Source: Primulina eburnea
Taxonomy: Eukaryota > Streptophyta > Magnoliopsida > Lamiales > Gesneriaceae
Assembly (NCBI RefSeq): GCF_022965805.1
Contig: NC_133106.1
Span: forward strand, 38,567,881 to 38,631,880
Length of the DNA stretch: 64,000 nt
Reading direction: 5' to 3'
In this document: in pieces, positions 21,901-33,114 of the stretch
Position numbering within the stretch: position 1 is the first letter of the stretch
How the letters are laid out: each line of letters opens with the position of its first letter
Translations under genes and position numbers: made by a program
The notes under the pieces: generated by a model
The model's input: only the letters and a program-made list of their open reading frames with translations
Told to the model about the DNA's origin: nothing
Databases searched by the model: none

Positions 21901-24900
21901 GCTTAGCCGTGAGAAGGAAAATAGCTAACTGAAAGGAAAAATATCATAATTTTATGGAGTTCAATACAAAAATCAGATCAGCCTTGGGAGGGGAAACCAA
22001 CTCTCACGATTAGAATTTGTTGTGCTAACTGCTCAACGCATAGTTATTTCCCATGTCAATTCACGAGTTTCTGATTTTTTCTCCAACTCAAAATTATCAA
22101 GAAGTTTTTGCTTTGGTTTTCAGCCTATACAGGCTTTATACCTCAATGATTGCCGATAAACCCTGAGTTTAGGAACTATCACTCTGTCAGTGCTTCCAAA
22201 GCAACTTGTTCAAAAGTGAGCTATAGGAATCGTCTTTAATTGCCCCATAAGCTCAAGAAATGCTGATAGACACCTAGATTCTTACTATCAATGCTTCAAA
22301 AACAAAATTTGTCCAAGTGAGAAGAAAGCAGTAGAGATCCTCTTAACTTGCATATTCTAGGCTAGACTCACTAGCTCAAAAAGCGTTGATAGACCCCTAG
22401 GTTTAGTAAAACTGTCTTCCATAAGCTCCCAGCCAGAAGAAAGCGTCTGCAATCCTCTTTACTTGCTTATGCTAGACACACAAGCTCAAAAATCCATTGA
22501 TGTAAAAATGAACTTCAAGATTTTTTACACTTCAAGAGAGAGAGTGCTGAATTAATTCTCTAATGTATTTTACATCCAGATATTGGAGCTCAAGAGCCAA
22601 AATCATAAAAAGTCAGTGGTTGATGATTGAAATTTGAATGGATGACGTACCTCGGTAAAATGAAATTCCCATATATGATCACATAAATCATTCCGAGTTA
22701 TTCTGGTCTGATCAACAACTTATTTTATTAGAAATGGATAAGTAGATAGAAATTCTTATAAAAGTGGCTTATCTCATTAAGTTAGTGTGTGTCTGACTCT
22801 TAGTGTGTGATACATGTGATTCCATGCATATATCTAGATTTTGGGGGAGAGAGGGCTACTCACGTGTTTACTGTCCATGAGAGAAAGTGAGTAAGCTGAA
22901 AACTTTGAAAGTCCTGGAGCTTTTAATATGTCAGGTATATGTGCTTTCCCCAGCCATAACTCATTACACTGATAAACAAAAACAAAAACAAAAAAAGGCA
23001 AAACGACCGTTCATCCAACTTGATAAATTAATCCAAAACAGTAAAAGCGGTCAATTTGATAGCAAGAACTCATTTTTTCAGTGGAAAATAATAGCTAATT
23101 CGATTTGAGCTGCTAAAGCGCACTTTAATCCCTAATGCTTAATGAATTTCCCGGTTAGATCCCTATTGTCTATGATATGCCAAAATAGCCCACATCATGT
23201 TTCAAATATTCACCCGGTTTTTTTACCAATGTTAGTCTTCCGTCAAAAAACAATGGAAAATAGCATATCCTCAAATGTGTCTCCCACAAACCTCCATCTT
23301 TCCAATCCTTCAACTTACTACTTGCATCTTTCCAATCCCCAAGTTTGCATCTCTTCTTAATGTTGCCTAAAAAAATTTCTTCCTCCCTCTATTCCATCAC
23401 ATATTCCCATATCGTCAAAGTTTACTCGTAGGGTTGCCTTTAGAGTTGTTAAATGGGCCGGCCATCAAGCAAAAACACGAAAGCAACGCCAATAGTTGAG
23501 ATTTCAAATAAAATATTAGCACCGTTACACAATATCAAGTAATCATTGTCACAATCAAACAAATTATACGAGATTTCAATGTTACCAATTATATTTGAAG
23601 TAAAAAACCACATATCCAAGCAATATGAATAACATAGAGAAATTTAATTATAAATTATAAAAAAAGTAATGTTAAAAACACCTAAAAAAAACTAGCCCCA
23701 AGTTCACAAAATGCATACTCAAAAACTAAGTGTCTTGATGTAACATTTCACAAAAATTTAATGAAAAATTAGAATTTTTTTTAAACAAATGGCGGCTGGA
23801 CCCACGACCCAAACAGGCTGTCTGGTTTTGACTCATCTTCAAACGAGTTACTAATATCGTAATCCAACCCACTTATTTTCTATGGTGAGGTAGGCCGACC
23901 CAACGGACTTAGCCAGTTTTGATAGCTCTAGTTGTGTCATCCCAACAAAATATTTCCATTCCCCCAACTTACGACTTGCATCTTTCCATTCCCCCATATT
24001 TGGACAAAAGTTTTGCTTGAGTTGGGTTTTCAGTGGGTATTTCCGAGGAAGGCGGCAGATATGATTGTCATGGAGCCGGGAGGAGTTCCAAGTAGAAAAT
24101 TTATGACCTTCTGGAACGTTGTGATACATTGTACGCTTTAGTCTATATGGTTGGAGAGAAATAAAAGAATATTTCAAGAAGATTCGGAGACAGCAGAGGA
24201 AGTCTGGGAGAAGCTCAAGTTCAGGGTTGCGAGTTGGACAATAAATATTAAAGACTTTCAGGATTTGTCTATTTCTGATTTGATTAGGGATTGAAAATAT
24301 GTATGGACATGAAGTCAATAGGATAGTACTTTCTAAGTTGTGATAGATCTCCTCGTGCGGATTACTCATCCGCTCGTATTGTAAAACTTTATCTATTAAT
24401 AAAATCTAGTTTCTTATAATAAAAAATTTATTGTAAGCCATTATAAATCATTTTAACTTCTTTTTCTAACCAATGTGAGACAAAAAGTACTTCAATAATC
24501 CTTTTGTATAATTTCATATGCGATTCAAGATGGGATTTGTGACATTTAACTGGAGCAACTTCCAATCAACATTAGCTACAACATACAAGGAGGATCAAAT
24601 GGAGTTTAGTTTCGTTGTAAAAGCTCCACCTATTGCGAACTCGCTATTACTATAAAGCTACGTAAACATGGAGCTAGAAATCCTCCAGTCTTTGAGCAAT
24701 TGTATTAAACAAAACAACTCAAAAATATCAAGAGCAAGAATTCTATTCTCTGCTTCTATCTTACTACTAGTATTCCACCTGTGTGATGCACTGAGTGATT
24801 TTATGTAATTAATATTAAATTAGTAACAATTAGTGTATAATTATTTAAAATTATTGATATAATATAATGAATATATTTAATTTTAAATATAATTATAAAA

Positions 24901-26253
24901 ATTATTATATTAAATTTTTTATATCATTTGAGATACTGCTAGAATGAGGATAATAAGCTTTTGTCGTTAGATTGACGTCTTTATTTTGATTGAGTGGAAC
25001 TGCAAATAATAAAACAAATATGAAAATATATTTAAAAAATGATATATTATATTGTGAATCCAAATTTTATACAATAAATAAATATTTTTCAAAAAGTCCA
25101 AAAAATTTGTCATTTATTAGATGAATTTTGACTAAAATTTTAAGTTTGTATATTTAAAAAATATTTATGTTAAAGTTCTAATTAAAATGCACAATAATAA
25201 TAACAATTTACGGACAATCACTATACCAAAAATTCAAGACACTTTTTTGAAAAGTTGGAAAATATTATATTATACAAAAAAATATTATGTTATCACGATA
25301 GAGAGTCATGAGAATTGAATATATAAAGTAACACAACTCAAAACTATAATCAAAATTAAATGAAATAATATAATCAATGCAGACAATTAAATGTAGTTTA
25401 TATTTTCAAGGGAACGGGATAAGTGAATACATTAATATGGATAAATATTTCCATTTATAACATATTATTTTTTGCGGGAACTTTCCAAATATGACAAAAA
25501 ATCTAATTTTATATAAATATAAGTATAGATATAGATATAGATGTTATTGACAGTTAACCAATGGGTCAAATGAAGAGCAAATCGCATGAGTTGTTCAATC
25601 TCTTTGTTTGAAGCTTTGGTAGAAAGCTTCTACTTCTCGAATATTTCGTTAATCTCTTTTTAACATTTATAAAGAAGTTTTTGTTATGGCCAGTAATAAA
25701 ACTTTATTAATTGATTTCGAAAGCAGTTGCTAATGTATACATCTATACATGACAATTCTAAAATCGATGTTTTCTATTCCACCAAAAGGTAGATCTAGAA
25801 TCAAGCCGCTCGAAAATTTTTTGGTTCCAGTCTAGAGATTAATTGGTGTGGTTTTGATGACAATTTGAACTGTTTTATTTGGAATTAATTTTTTATAAAA
25901 AAAATTAAATCTATATTTTTTAAATGGGTTTTTTTTACTAAATGAAAACAAATACAATAATATTTTGGAACATTAATAGAGAAATTATTTCACATGCAAG
26001 GTGATGCATTAAAAAATATAGGAGACAAATTAAATTGTTTGTGTTCATATATGCTTGGGATATATAATGTCCTTTGTTTCTTTCATCTTCTTTATATTCA
26101 TTCATAAATTATTTTCTTTTTAACTTTATATCTTTATAAGAATGACGAATTTGACCAACAGAACGGACATTTAAAATATATAAATATATATAAGTTTCCT
26201 TTTGTAGATATTACTTTTGGCGGGAAGTTATTATTTTTGGTAAAAACTCATAT

Positions 26254-26308
<55 letters not shown>

Positions 26309-29300
26309 TGACACTAATTACTTATTGGTAAAACATTCATTTTTAATTAATAAATTTCAATGTATATCAAAGAAGTATTTATACAAAGTATACACAACTT
26401 ATTCTAAAAAAATCAATTATAAAATCATACAGCTGTTAACATGATAATAATCAATATTTTCTGAAATTATTTATAACACAAAATATTATGCAAGTTCCCC
26501 ATCAAGTTGATTCAAAGCTCACACATGTACGAAATAACCCATTACGAATAGCATGAGTCATCATATCAGCTAGTTAATCAGCCAGTAAAGAATCATGATA
26601 ATACCAGAATCTTTTTTTTTTGATAAGAAACTTAACTTTTACATAATAATTAATTCTTGTTACAAAAGAAGCGGATGAGTAGTCCGCAAATTAGAATAAG
26701 CTAACACACTGTCGTCAAGACATTAAAAACTTCCAATCACTAACAACGTCTGATAATACCAGAATCTAAGTTTATCTTCACTGTAATTTCAACAAGCTCA
26801 AAATGCTTTCAATCGTGTTGCACTAAATCATCGCAATCTCATAACTAGGGAGTTATTACACAAGAGTTTCATATGTTTTTCTTAACAAAAAAAAAAGTAC
26901 TTAGAACTTCTAACCAGGTAAAGCTTTATAGTGGCATGATAAAGATCACAATATTTTTTTTATCGAAAACTATGTTATTATTATAATAATAGAGAAGATT
27001 ACAAGATAGTGGATGAGCGATCCACGAGACACCACACAATTCAGGAAACTACAATAACATTAGTAACAAATAAATTTCCAATCCCTAGCTAGGTCCGATA
27101 TTAGCAGGTTATTATATCTTTTGGTCAATATGGATGGAGCGCAATAGTAGAATTTTCAGGGATAAAGAGGATATGTGAGAAGAAGTATGGGAGCTGATCA
27201 AATACAGAGTGGCGACTTGGACGATCAACATACCGCAGTTTAAGCATATCAGTGTATCGGACCTAGTTAGGGATTGGAATTTTATTTCCTGCTAGTGATT
27301 TTTTGATTAACAGAGAGCTGTTATTTATTGTGGATCGCTCATCCACTAACTTTGTGATCTTCACTATCTTTATATAATATTCTAGTTTCCGATCAAAAAA
27401 AAGATATTAGCAGGTTCCTGAGACTTGATCGCCCAAGTCGCAAATCTGAATTTAATATTCTCCCATACTTCATCCAACGACTCCAATATATCAGTGAATA
27501 TTCTAGTGTTACGCTCTAACCAAATCGACCAAAAGCTACAACGAACTACGAAGCACCAAAAGTTCCTAAGGGCTTTCCCGGTAAGAAATCTCGGATCCAT
27601 GAGAAACATGTCTTGTGATCTGCTCGGAAAAGTCCATTCAAAACCCAACTCTTGCATAACTTTAATCCAAATACGAGTCGTGAAAGAACAATGCAATAAT
27701 AAATGGTCTTGATTATCCTCATGTTCCTTGCATAAGCTACACCATTGTGGGCATAAAACAAAGCCGGGCCAGCGTTTTTGCAAAGCATCACAAGTCTGCA
27801 ATTTCCCCAAAGCCACGGTCCACAAGAAAACTTGAACCTTACGTGGGATTGGTACTTCCCAATGTATTCCGTTGAGTTGTGGTGTCTTTCGTGGTGTTGT
27901 TTGATGTCTGGTTCCGTTCTTTTTGCATATTTCATCAAAGGTTCCAATGTATTCTCCTCCATTATCCGTTCAAATAAAATTGAGTTTAATGCATGTTTGC
28001 CGTTCAACCAAGTTCAGAAAATTGTTGAATGTTTCCGCAACTTGGTCCTTGGTTTTGAGTGTCCACACCCAAATTTTTTTCGAGAATGATCATCGATAAA
28101 AGTTACCCAGTACCTCGCTCCTCCGAGCGACAATGGCATTGGACCACATAGATCTGAGTGCACCAGATCTAGTATTTTATCGGCTCTGCTAGGAGGTGAA
28201 CTTTTGAATGATATCCTGTTTTGTTTTCCTGCTAAGCAGTTTGTGCATTGTTTCATATGAACCTGCTTTATACGGGGCAAAACTTTCTTGCTCACAAGAC
28301 GTGTAAGATTCTTTTCACTTATGTGACCAAGATGTCGGTGCCACAACTTTGTTGAGTTTTCTTCCTCTGCGTAGTTCACACCTCCAGAATGATTTTCCTG
28401 AACTACATGCAGCTTTGACATCTTTAATCCTTTTGCCACCACAAGTGATCCTTTTGAAATTTTACATATCCCATTTCCGAAGATTGTGCAGAAACCTTCT
28501 TCATCGAGTCTTTCGACCGATATCAGACTCAGGCGCATATCTGGTACATGCCTGACGTCTTTCAGGATCAGTGTAGAGCCATCCACGATAGTCAAGCTCA
28601 CATCTCCATTTCCCACAATTCTGGATAAGTCATTATTCCACATCCTTGCAACACCAGAGTCCCCTTGTGTGTAGGATGTAAAGCATTCTCTTCGAGATGT
28701 GACGTGGACTGTTGCTCCACTATCGATCACCTAACTAGTTACTTGAGTTGCCAAATTTACGGACTCCTGTTATAACTCGTGAACAACATTGAATTCATCA
28801 ATGGCGTTTGTTTGCTCATTGTCGGTTTCATGTTTTTTTTTCGGTTGCCGACAATATTTTTTTAATATGTCTGTTTTCTCCACAGCGATAACACTTTATG
28901 TTGGCATATCTCCCTGAGGACTTGCTTCTTCTTGGCTTCTGATCTGTGTTTTTCTTGATCTTGCTTCTCCTCTTGACTCAGCAGCCAAAACATCTGAATG
29001 TGAGGTAGAGGATCCTTGAGATCTCCGCCTCATCTCTTCATTCAAGATGCCACTCTTGATGAAGTCCATACTCACGACTCCTCCTGGTGCTGTGTTCGTG
29101 AGTGATATTTTCAGAGTCTCCCAAGACTCTGGCTATGAAGCTAGCACAATCAGAGCTATCACCTCGTCATCAAGTTTTATGCTCATACTTGATAACTGCT
29201 CCACGAATCCTTGAATCTCGTTCAGATGATCTGCAACCAAAGTTCCTTCTTTGTATCGAAACTGGACAAGCTTACTCAAATAGAACAATTTGTTGTTGCT

Positions 29301-30776
29301 ACTTTTGGAGGCATATAGTGTCTCCATCTTCGTTCAAAGTGTACGAGCATGTGTCTCGTTACAAATATAATTTTCGGATGTACCCACAGACTTGCTCGTG
29401 CTCTAAGTTTCATTCGGCATCTGATTTATCATCTGGTTTAGACTCGCTGAACACCGGTAGATGCATCTTGGTGACGAATAAAAGATCTTTCATCTTACTT
29501 TTCCAAAGTTGATAATTAGAGCCATTAAGGCTAATCATCTTGCTTGTGCGTACCTCCATCTTTTGTGACTGCTACCAACAAATTAATCGTCAAAGCCTGA
29601 ACACAAAAGAGCCAATTCCCTAATACTGTCTAGAAAGCCTTTTCTGATGTGCACGTTCAGACTAAGCTGCAACCACAGAGCATACGAGGACTGCCTATAG
29701 TATTTGAGAATCTAGCTCTGATTCAGTTGTTGAGAGATCAGGGAAATTAACGAGGTACCATCGCAGCGGAACATCATAAGTGATATCAACAATGAATAAG
29801 ATGAACACCAATATTTATAGTGGTTCACCCCAAGATTGGGCTACGTCCACTTAAATCCTCTCAGGAGATCACTTCTTTATTAATAACAAAGAAGACAAGA
29901 GAATTGAGAATACAAAGTATTTCACTCAGAATACTCTGATTTTAATACTCATTTTCTCTCTACTAATCATATTTCTTCCAAAGATAAACACTACTTGAGA
30001 ATTCTCACACTAAATCATTTCTACACTTATGATTGTAGATGAGAGGATTTTATTTTGGTGTAATTTTGAAATGAAGAATGGACGGATATTTATAGATGAA
30101 ATTTAGGGGAAAAAACAAAAATTAAAACATCATTGTTTATATAATCAAACCAATCATTTTTGACTAATTTAAACCATATGTTAATTGTGTTGTTGAATTC
30201 CAAAATGGTGTTCTTTGAATCCAAATTTAGGTGGTTTTGAATTCAAATTTAGATGGCTTGATTACTTAGCACTTCCCGCCTAACAGATATTAGTTAACGT
30301 CTAAATCACAGAAGAGGAGAGGAGGAAACGAAACAGCTAAGTTAATTAAAACTGAACAAATCAATTGCCAAATAATCAACGAGAATCAATAAGAAGGAAA
30401 CGAACATATTAAAGTGATAGAAAGGAACCTTAGGATCCCAAATTATGTCACTAGAAGCAACTTTCAGCCATTCCCGAGAAACCAACCGAGATCGTGCCAC
30501 GCTGCGTGCGTCAAGTTTGTTCAGTATCATCATCATGATTCCCGAACCAAAAATCATCAAAGGGTCCAACTCTGCCTCCGCCTCATCTCCGCCATCTCCT
30601 GAAGCCTTCTCTCCCCATACATTTTCAGCAAAATTCTCAAATCCTACACCAGGGACGTGCCCAAATACATTCAATAAATACCAGGGAGAACGCAAACTAG
30701 ACGGCCCATCTCCTAATTCCCCAGTCTTGGGCTTCTTCCTTCCATATTTCTCCCGTTCACGAATTGGATCGGACAT
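18931..30776 (-). CDS. F-box protein gene with TE-filled giant introns
   Basis: Four coding exons, 30776-30429, 22968-22864, 22707-22651 and 19260-18931, all phase 0, give 279 residues. Exon 1 carries an F-box-like segment ([20 protein letters not shown], then [20 protein letters not shown] and DIIWDPK). Exon 2 follows directly with [13 protein letters not shown]. Exon 3 gives [13 protein letters not shown]. Exon 4 has the conserved plant C-terminal module [47 protein letters not shown] and [19 protein letters not shown]-box proteins recruit substrates to SCF ubiquitin ligases; the substrate here is unknown. I chose ATG 30776; an in-frame ATG at 30902 would add 42 residues rich in Gly and Ser. 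The introns are 7.46, 0.16 and 3.39 kb. The first is filled with LINE and copia remnants and the third holds a hAT element. Confidence 0.85.
20259..20846. mobile_element. Non-autonomous hAT element
   Basis: This 588-bp element is flanked by identical 8-bp ATGATGGA (20251-20258 and 20847-20854), the hAT target length. Its ends are inverted: CAAGGTTGTAAATGGCGG on the left, against TAGTGTTCTAAATGGCGG when the right end is read in reverse. GC-rich arms with GCCGCC/GGCGG motifs surround an AT-rich centre. No transposase is present. It lies in the third intron of the F-box gene. Confidence 0.8.
23936..24427 (+). pseudogene. 5'-truncated L1-type LINE, 3' end
   Basis: Broken frames encode the C-terminal end of an L1-type ORF2: [16 protein letters not shown], then [20 protein letters not shown] and [11 protein letters not shown]. 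The 3' UTR holds the hairpin GCGGATTACTCATCCGC (24357-24373). An A-rich tail follows. It lies inside the first F-box intron. Confidence 0.75.
24428..24545 (-). repeat. Degraded TRIM/LTR-like fragment
   Basis: Inverted and diverged match to the insert at 8417: attgtaagccattataaatc, then cattttaac and a cccacat-like aatgtgagac motif. Only part of the unit is recognisable. Confidence 0.35.
24546..26261. other. AT-rich intron sequence
   Basis: Part of the first F-box intron. No coding region or repeat family recognised. Confidence 0.45.
26262..26307. repeat. (AT)n microsatellite
   Basis: Uninterrupted AT dinucleotides within the first F-box intron. Confidence 0.95.
26613..26751 (-). mobile_element. 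Short 5'-truncated LINE end with 16-bp TSD
   Basis: An oligo-T run (the poly(A) tail on the minus strand) is followed by the family 3' UTR with the hairpin at 26671-26687. It is flanked by identical gataataccagaatct at 26597-26612 and 26752-26767, direct proof of LINE-type insertion. Confidence 0.85.
26953..27865 (-). pseudogene. L1-type LINE remnant, interrupted by another LINE
   Basis: On the minus strand this encodes the zinc-binding reverse-transcriptase tail: [38 protein letters not shown], then [12 protein letters not shown]. It continues past the inserted LINE (27111-27402) with the end of the ORF, the 3' UTR hairpin at 27009-27025 and a poly(A) tail (T run at 26953). Its 5' border at 27865 abuts the copia element in mid-integrase, in the same orientation. 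I found no target duplication at the outer ends. Confidence 0.8.
27111..27402 (+). mobile_element. LINE 3' fragment nested in a LINE, 14-bp TSD
   Basis: Carries the end of ORF2 (broken WMERN motif, [25 protein letters not shown]), the hairpin GTGGATCGCTCATCCAC (27330-27346) and a poly(A) tail. Identical gatattagcaggtt flanks it at 27097-27110 and 27403-27416. Removing it restores the host LINE. Confidence 0.88.
27866..30285 (-). pseudogene. 5' half of a Ty1/copia element (LTR, gag, protease, integrase start)
   Basis: In order on the minus strand: a 5' LTR (30285-29728); a primer-binding site (ctgaatcagagctag) resembling the tRNA-Met type; gag from ATG 29559 ([20 protein letters not shown]) with broken frames and a CCHC knuckle (CYRCGE...) near 28880; an aspartic protease ([11 protein letters not shown]) at 28730; the pre-integrase zinc motif (LWHRHLGH ... 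CTNCLAGKQ); and the start of the integrase core ([21 protein letters not shown]). It stops at PQLNGI, where the LINE remnant begins. Reverse transcriptase, RNase H and 3' LTR were not convincingly found. It lies in the first F-box intron, in the same orientation as the gene. Confidence 0.85.
29728..30285 (-). repeat. 5' LTR of the copia element
   Basis: 558 bp, starting TGTTAGGCGGGAAG and ending CTGATCTCTCAACA (TGTT...AACA inverted ends), directly followed by the primer-binding site. The outer flank is gatat; the partner copy cannot be checked because the 3' end is missing. Confidence 0.75.
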
Positions 30777-33114
30777 CGAACTAGAGGAAGAAACAAAAGC
30801 AAGAGAAGAAAATGAACGACTGTTGACCCCACCACCTCCCCCACGAAACAGCAGAAAACCAGAAAGACGCTGTCTTTCAGGTTCCGTGCGCTTCCCCTTC
30901 AAACGGGGAAAAATTCATAGGGAGTACCAATAAGCAGAAGACCCAAAAAATAACAAGTACAGCACGTCAAGCTCATCTCGAGTAGCTCGAAAGATATGGT
31001 CGTTGAGACTGCGGATTGATCAGGAGCTAGTGTGGTGGAAGAAATGGCACCGAGCTTCCGGAACTGACGTATATGCTACGAAATCGCTTTTGCTGCGGCT
31101 GATAATTTTAGTACAAATCCGATAATGACATAATCAGGAAGATTTAGATATAATCATCTTCTCTTAAATACCATATTTGCCCTTTTATAAATTATTATTT
31201 AAAATAATAATTTAACTAATATACAATTAAACGGTTTTTTATGGCGCCTTTTCTACTAAAAAATATCAAAAGTTTTATCTGCTTCTTTCTTCTCTTTCTC
31301 GGTGTCCCAAGAATCACAGCGAGCTTCTCTTTATTTCTCGTTCTCTCTTTCTGTTCTCAAGAATTACAGCCCGTAGAGAAAGTTTGCGTGCAAGATTGAC
31401 TGCTGCAGCAGTAGTGGAGAATACCAGAGCAGTCCTCCAGTTGCCGATGAGCACCCATTAGGTGTTTTTGGTATATGATACTTCATTGTCTATTTTGGTT
31501 AGTTTGATTAGAACGAAACAAAAAAAATTTCTCCGAAATAGTAGAGGCTAGAGATGGGTTTTGGGAGAAAATCAAATTCGGAGTCTATGGTTGGAGACAA
31601 AGTTGGCGGAGTGTAACTGTCTCTTTATCTCGGACAGGTACCGAGGGATTAAAAATTTCTATGGACGAAAGTGCGGTAGTTTTCGTTCTTTGTGCTTTGT
31701 TTGCGGATTTCTCAAGGCTTACTTGTATTTTGTTTTCATATTTGAAAAAAAATTCGTTTATAATAAAAATAAAAGATATATATTCTGTGCTAATTTTATT
31801 TAGGGGTAAATGCTCGTCGGAATGTTGGCTTGTTGAACCAGGACATTTTGAGATAGGTTTCTTGGCAAAGTCGCAATTATTCAGTAGGCCTTTTCTATGT
31901 TTTGGGGCATTTAGAATCAGAAATTTTGTTTATATTAAAGGGAGATTTTGTAGCATTTGCGAGACTTATGCGGGGGTATTAATTGTACAAGTAAGTGGGG
32001 CGTTACGTATTCTAAGAAATTCTTGTGACAACAGTAATCTTGTTACGTTATAGAACAGCCATAGTTACATAAGAGTTGTAAAGATGCCTTAGACTTTTGG
32101 TATGAAATGTCATGGAATGAATTTAGCTGATTCGTCCGTTTATTTCATATTAATTTTCTTCAATTTATTTCGTAAAAAATCATTCGCTATTATGAACTGA
32201 TATCTGCCTCGTGATCGGGTATTTTGCTTGCTAGGTAGTTTTCTTTACAAAAATTATTTCAAGAGAAAACTTTACTCTTTGATTATTTCAGACGCAAGAA
32301 TAAAAAGCTCACCTCTTGATGTGAACGACCTTGACTCACACACTACTGAATGATAATTAAATTAAATTGAGTTACTCGCTATCTGGTGAAACACGGGTAA
32401 TTAGTCCAAGCAAACATCATGTTGATTCTGAATTTGCTTGTTATGCTCGTGAGTTTGTGTACCAATCTGGTGATAGCAGCTCCAGATTCCCCCTTTCCAT
32501 GGAGTCCGGGTAAATAATTGAAACTCAAATATTTACAACTAAATGTCCACTTAATGTTAGTCTCCCCCTCCTTTTCTTGAAATCTGCTATTTGTCAGCCA
32601 AAAAAGCAAAAATAAAAATAAAAACTTGCGAAACTAAGCTATCTTCCATAACCTCGAGTAAAAAATTTAGAAGACAAATCTAACCTTTTAGTCGGAGGCA
32701 TATGCTGAATGCAGAAAAAAAACTTGTATTTTACAAAGGGTACATAGCCATCAATAGTAGCATCATGGAACCACAATGGTAGTTCTTTTTTCACTGGGAC
32801 ATAAAAAATGATCAAGCAGTACACGCTTCCTTCATGACAGCAACAGGGCAGTGACAGCTTTCCTAAAGGATATCTCATCAAGTAGTTGCTAAAAGTAATT
32901 ATATATAACTTGATCTAAAGTAGGGAAATAGACTGCTCCAGCTATTATAGATCAAACGTATGGATTTTTACTGATCTACCTACGTAATTATACATTCAGG
33001 GCGATGATGAGATAGAACAAGAAAAGTAATCTGAAAAGAAAATCGAGGAGGTGAATATACATTGTGGTGTTAAATGGATAAGAAACACGAAGCTAAATCT
33101 AAGCCAAGTCCCTG
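30777..33114. other. Between the F-box start and the myosin stop
   Basis: Should hold the F-box promoter and leader (to about 31100) and the myosin 3' UTR (from about 32600). The middle has pyrimidine-rich leader-like sequence near 31270-31360 and small ORFs without family resemblance. I see no gene I can support. Confidence 0.45.

Noticed and set aside
26430..26946. Possible 3' end of the minus-strand copia element (a [14 protein letters not shown] phrase)
   Set aside because: The phrase resembles a copia RNase H end, but the surrounding frames do not, and no 3' LTR follows.
31241..31399. A 52-codon plus-strand ORF with a signal-peptide-like start (MAPFLLKNIKSFICFFLLFL)
   Set aside because: The hydrophobicity comes from a pyrimidine-rich leader-like tract. 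There is no family resemblance, and the tail is short and unconvincing.
31561..32053. Two overlapping plus-strand ORFs of 80 and 130 codons
   Set aside because: They have low-complexity, Phe- and Lys-rich content, no homology I can recognise and no supporting signals.
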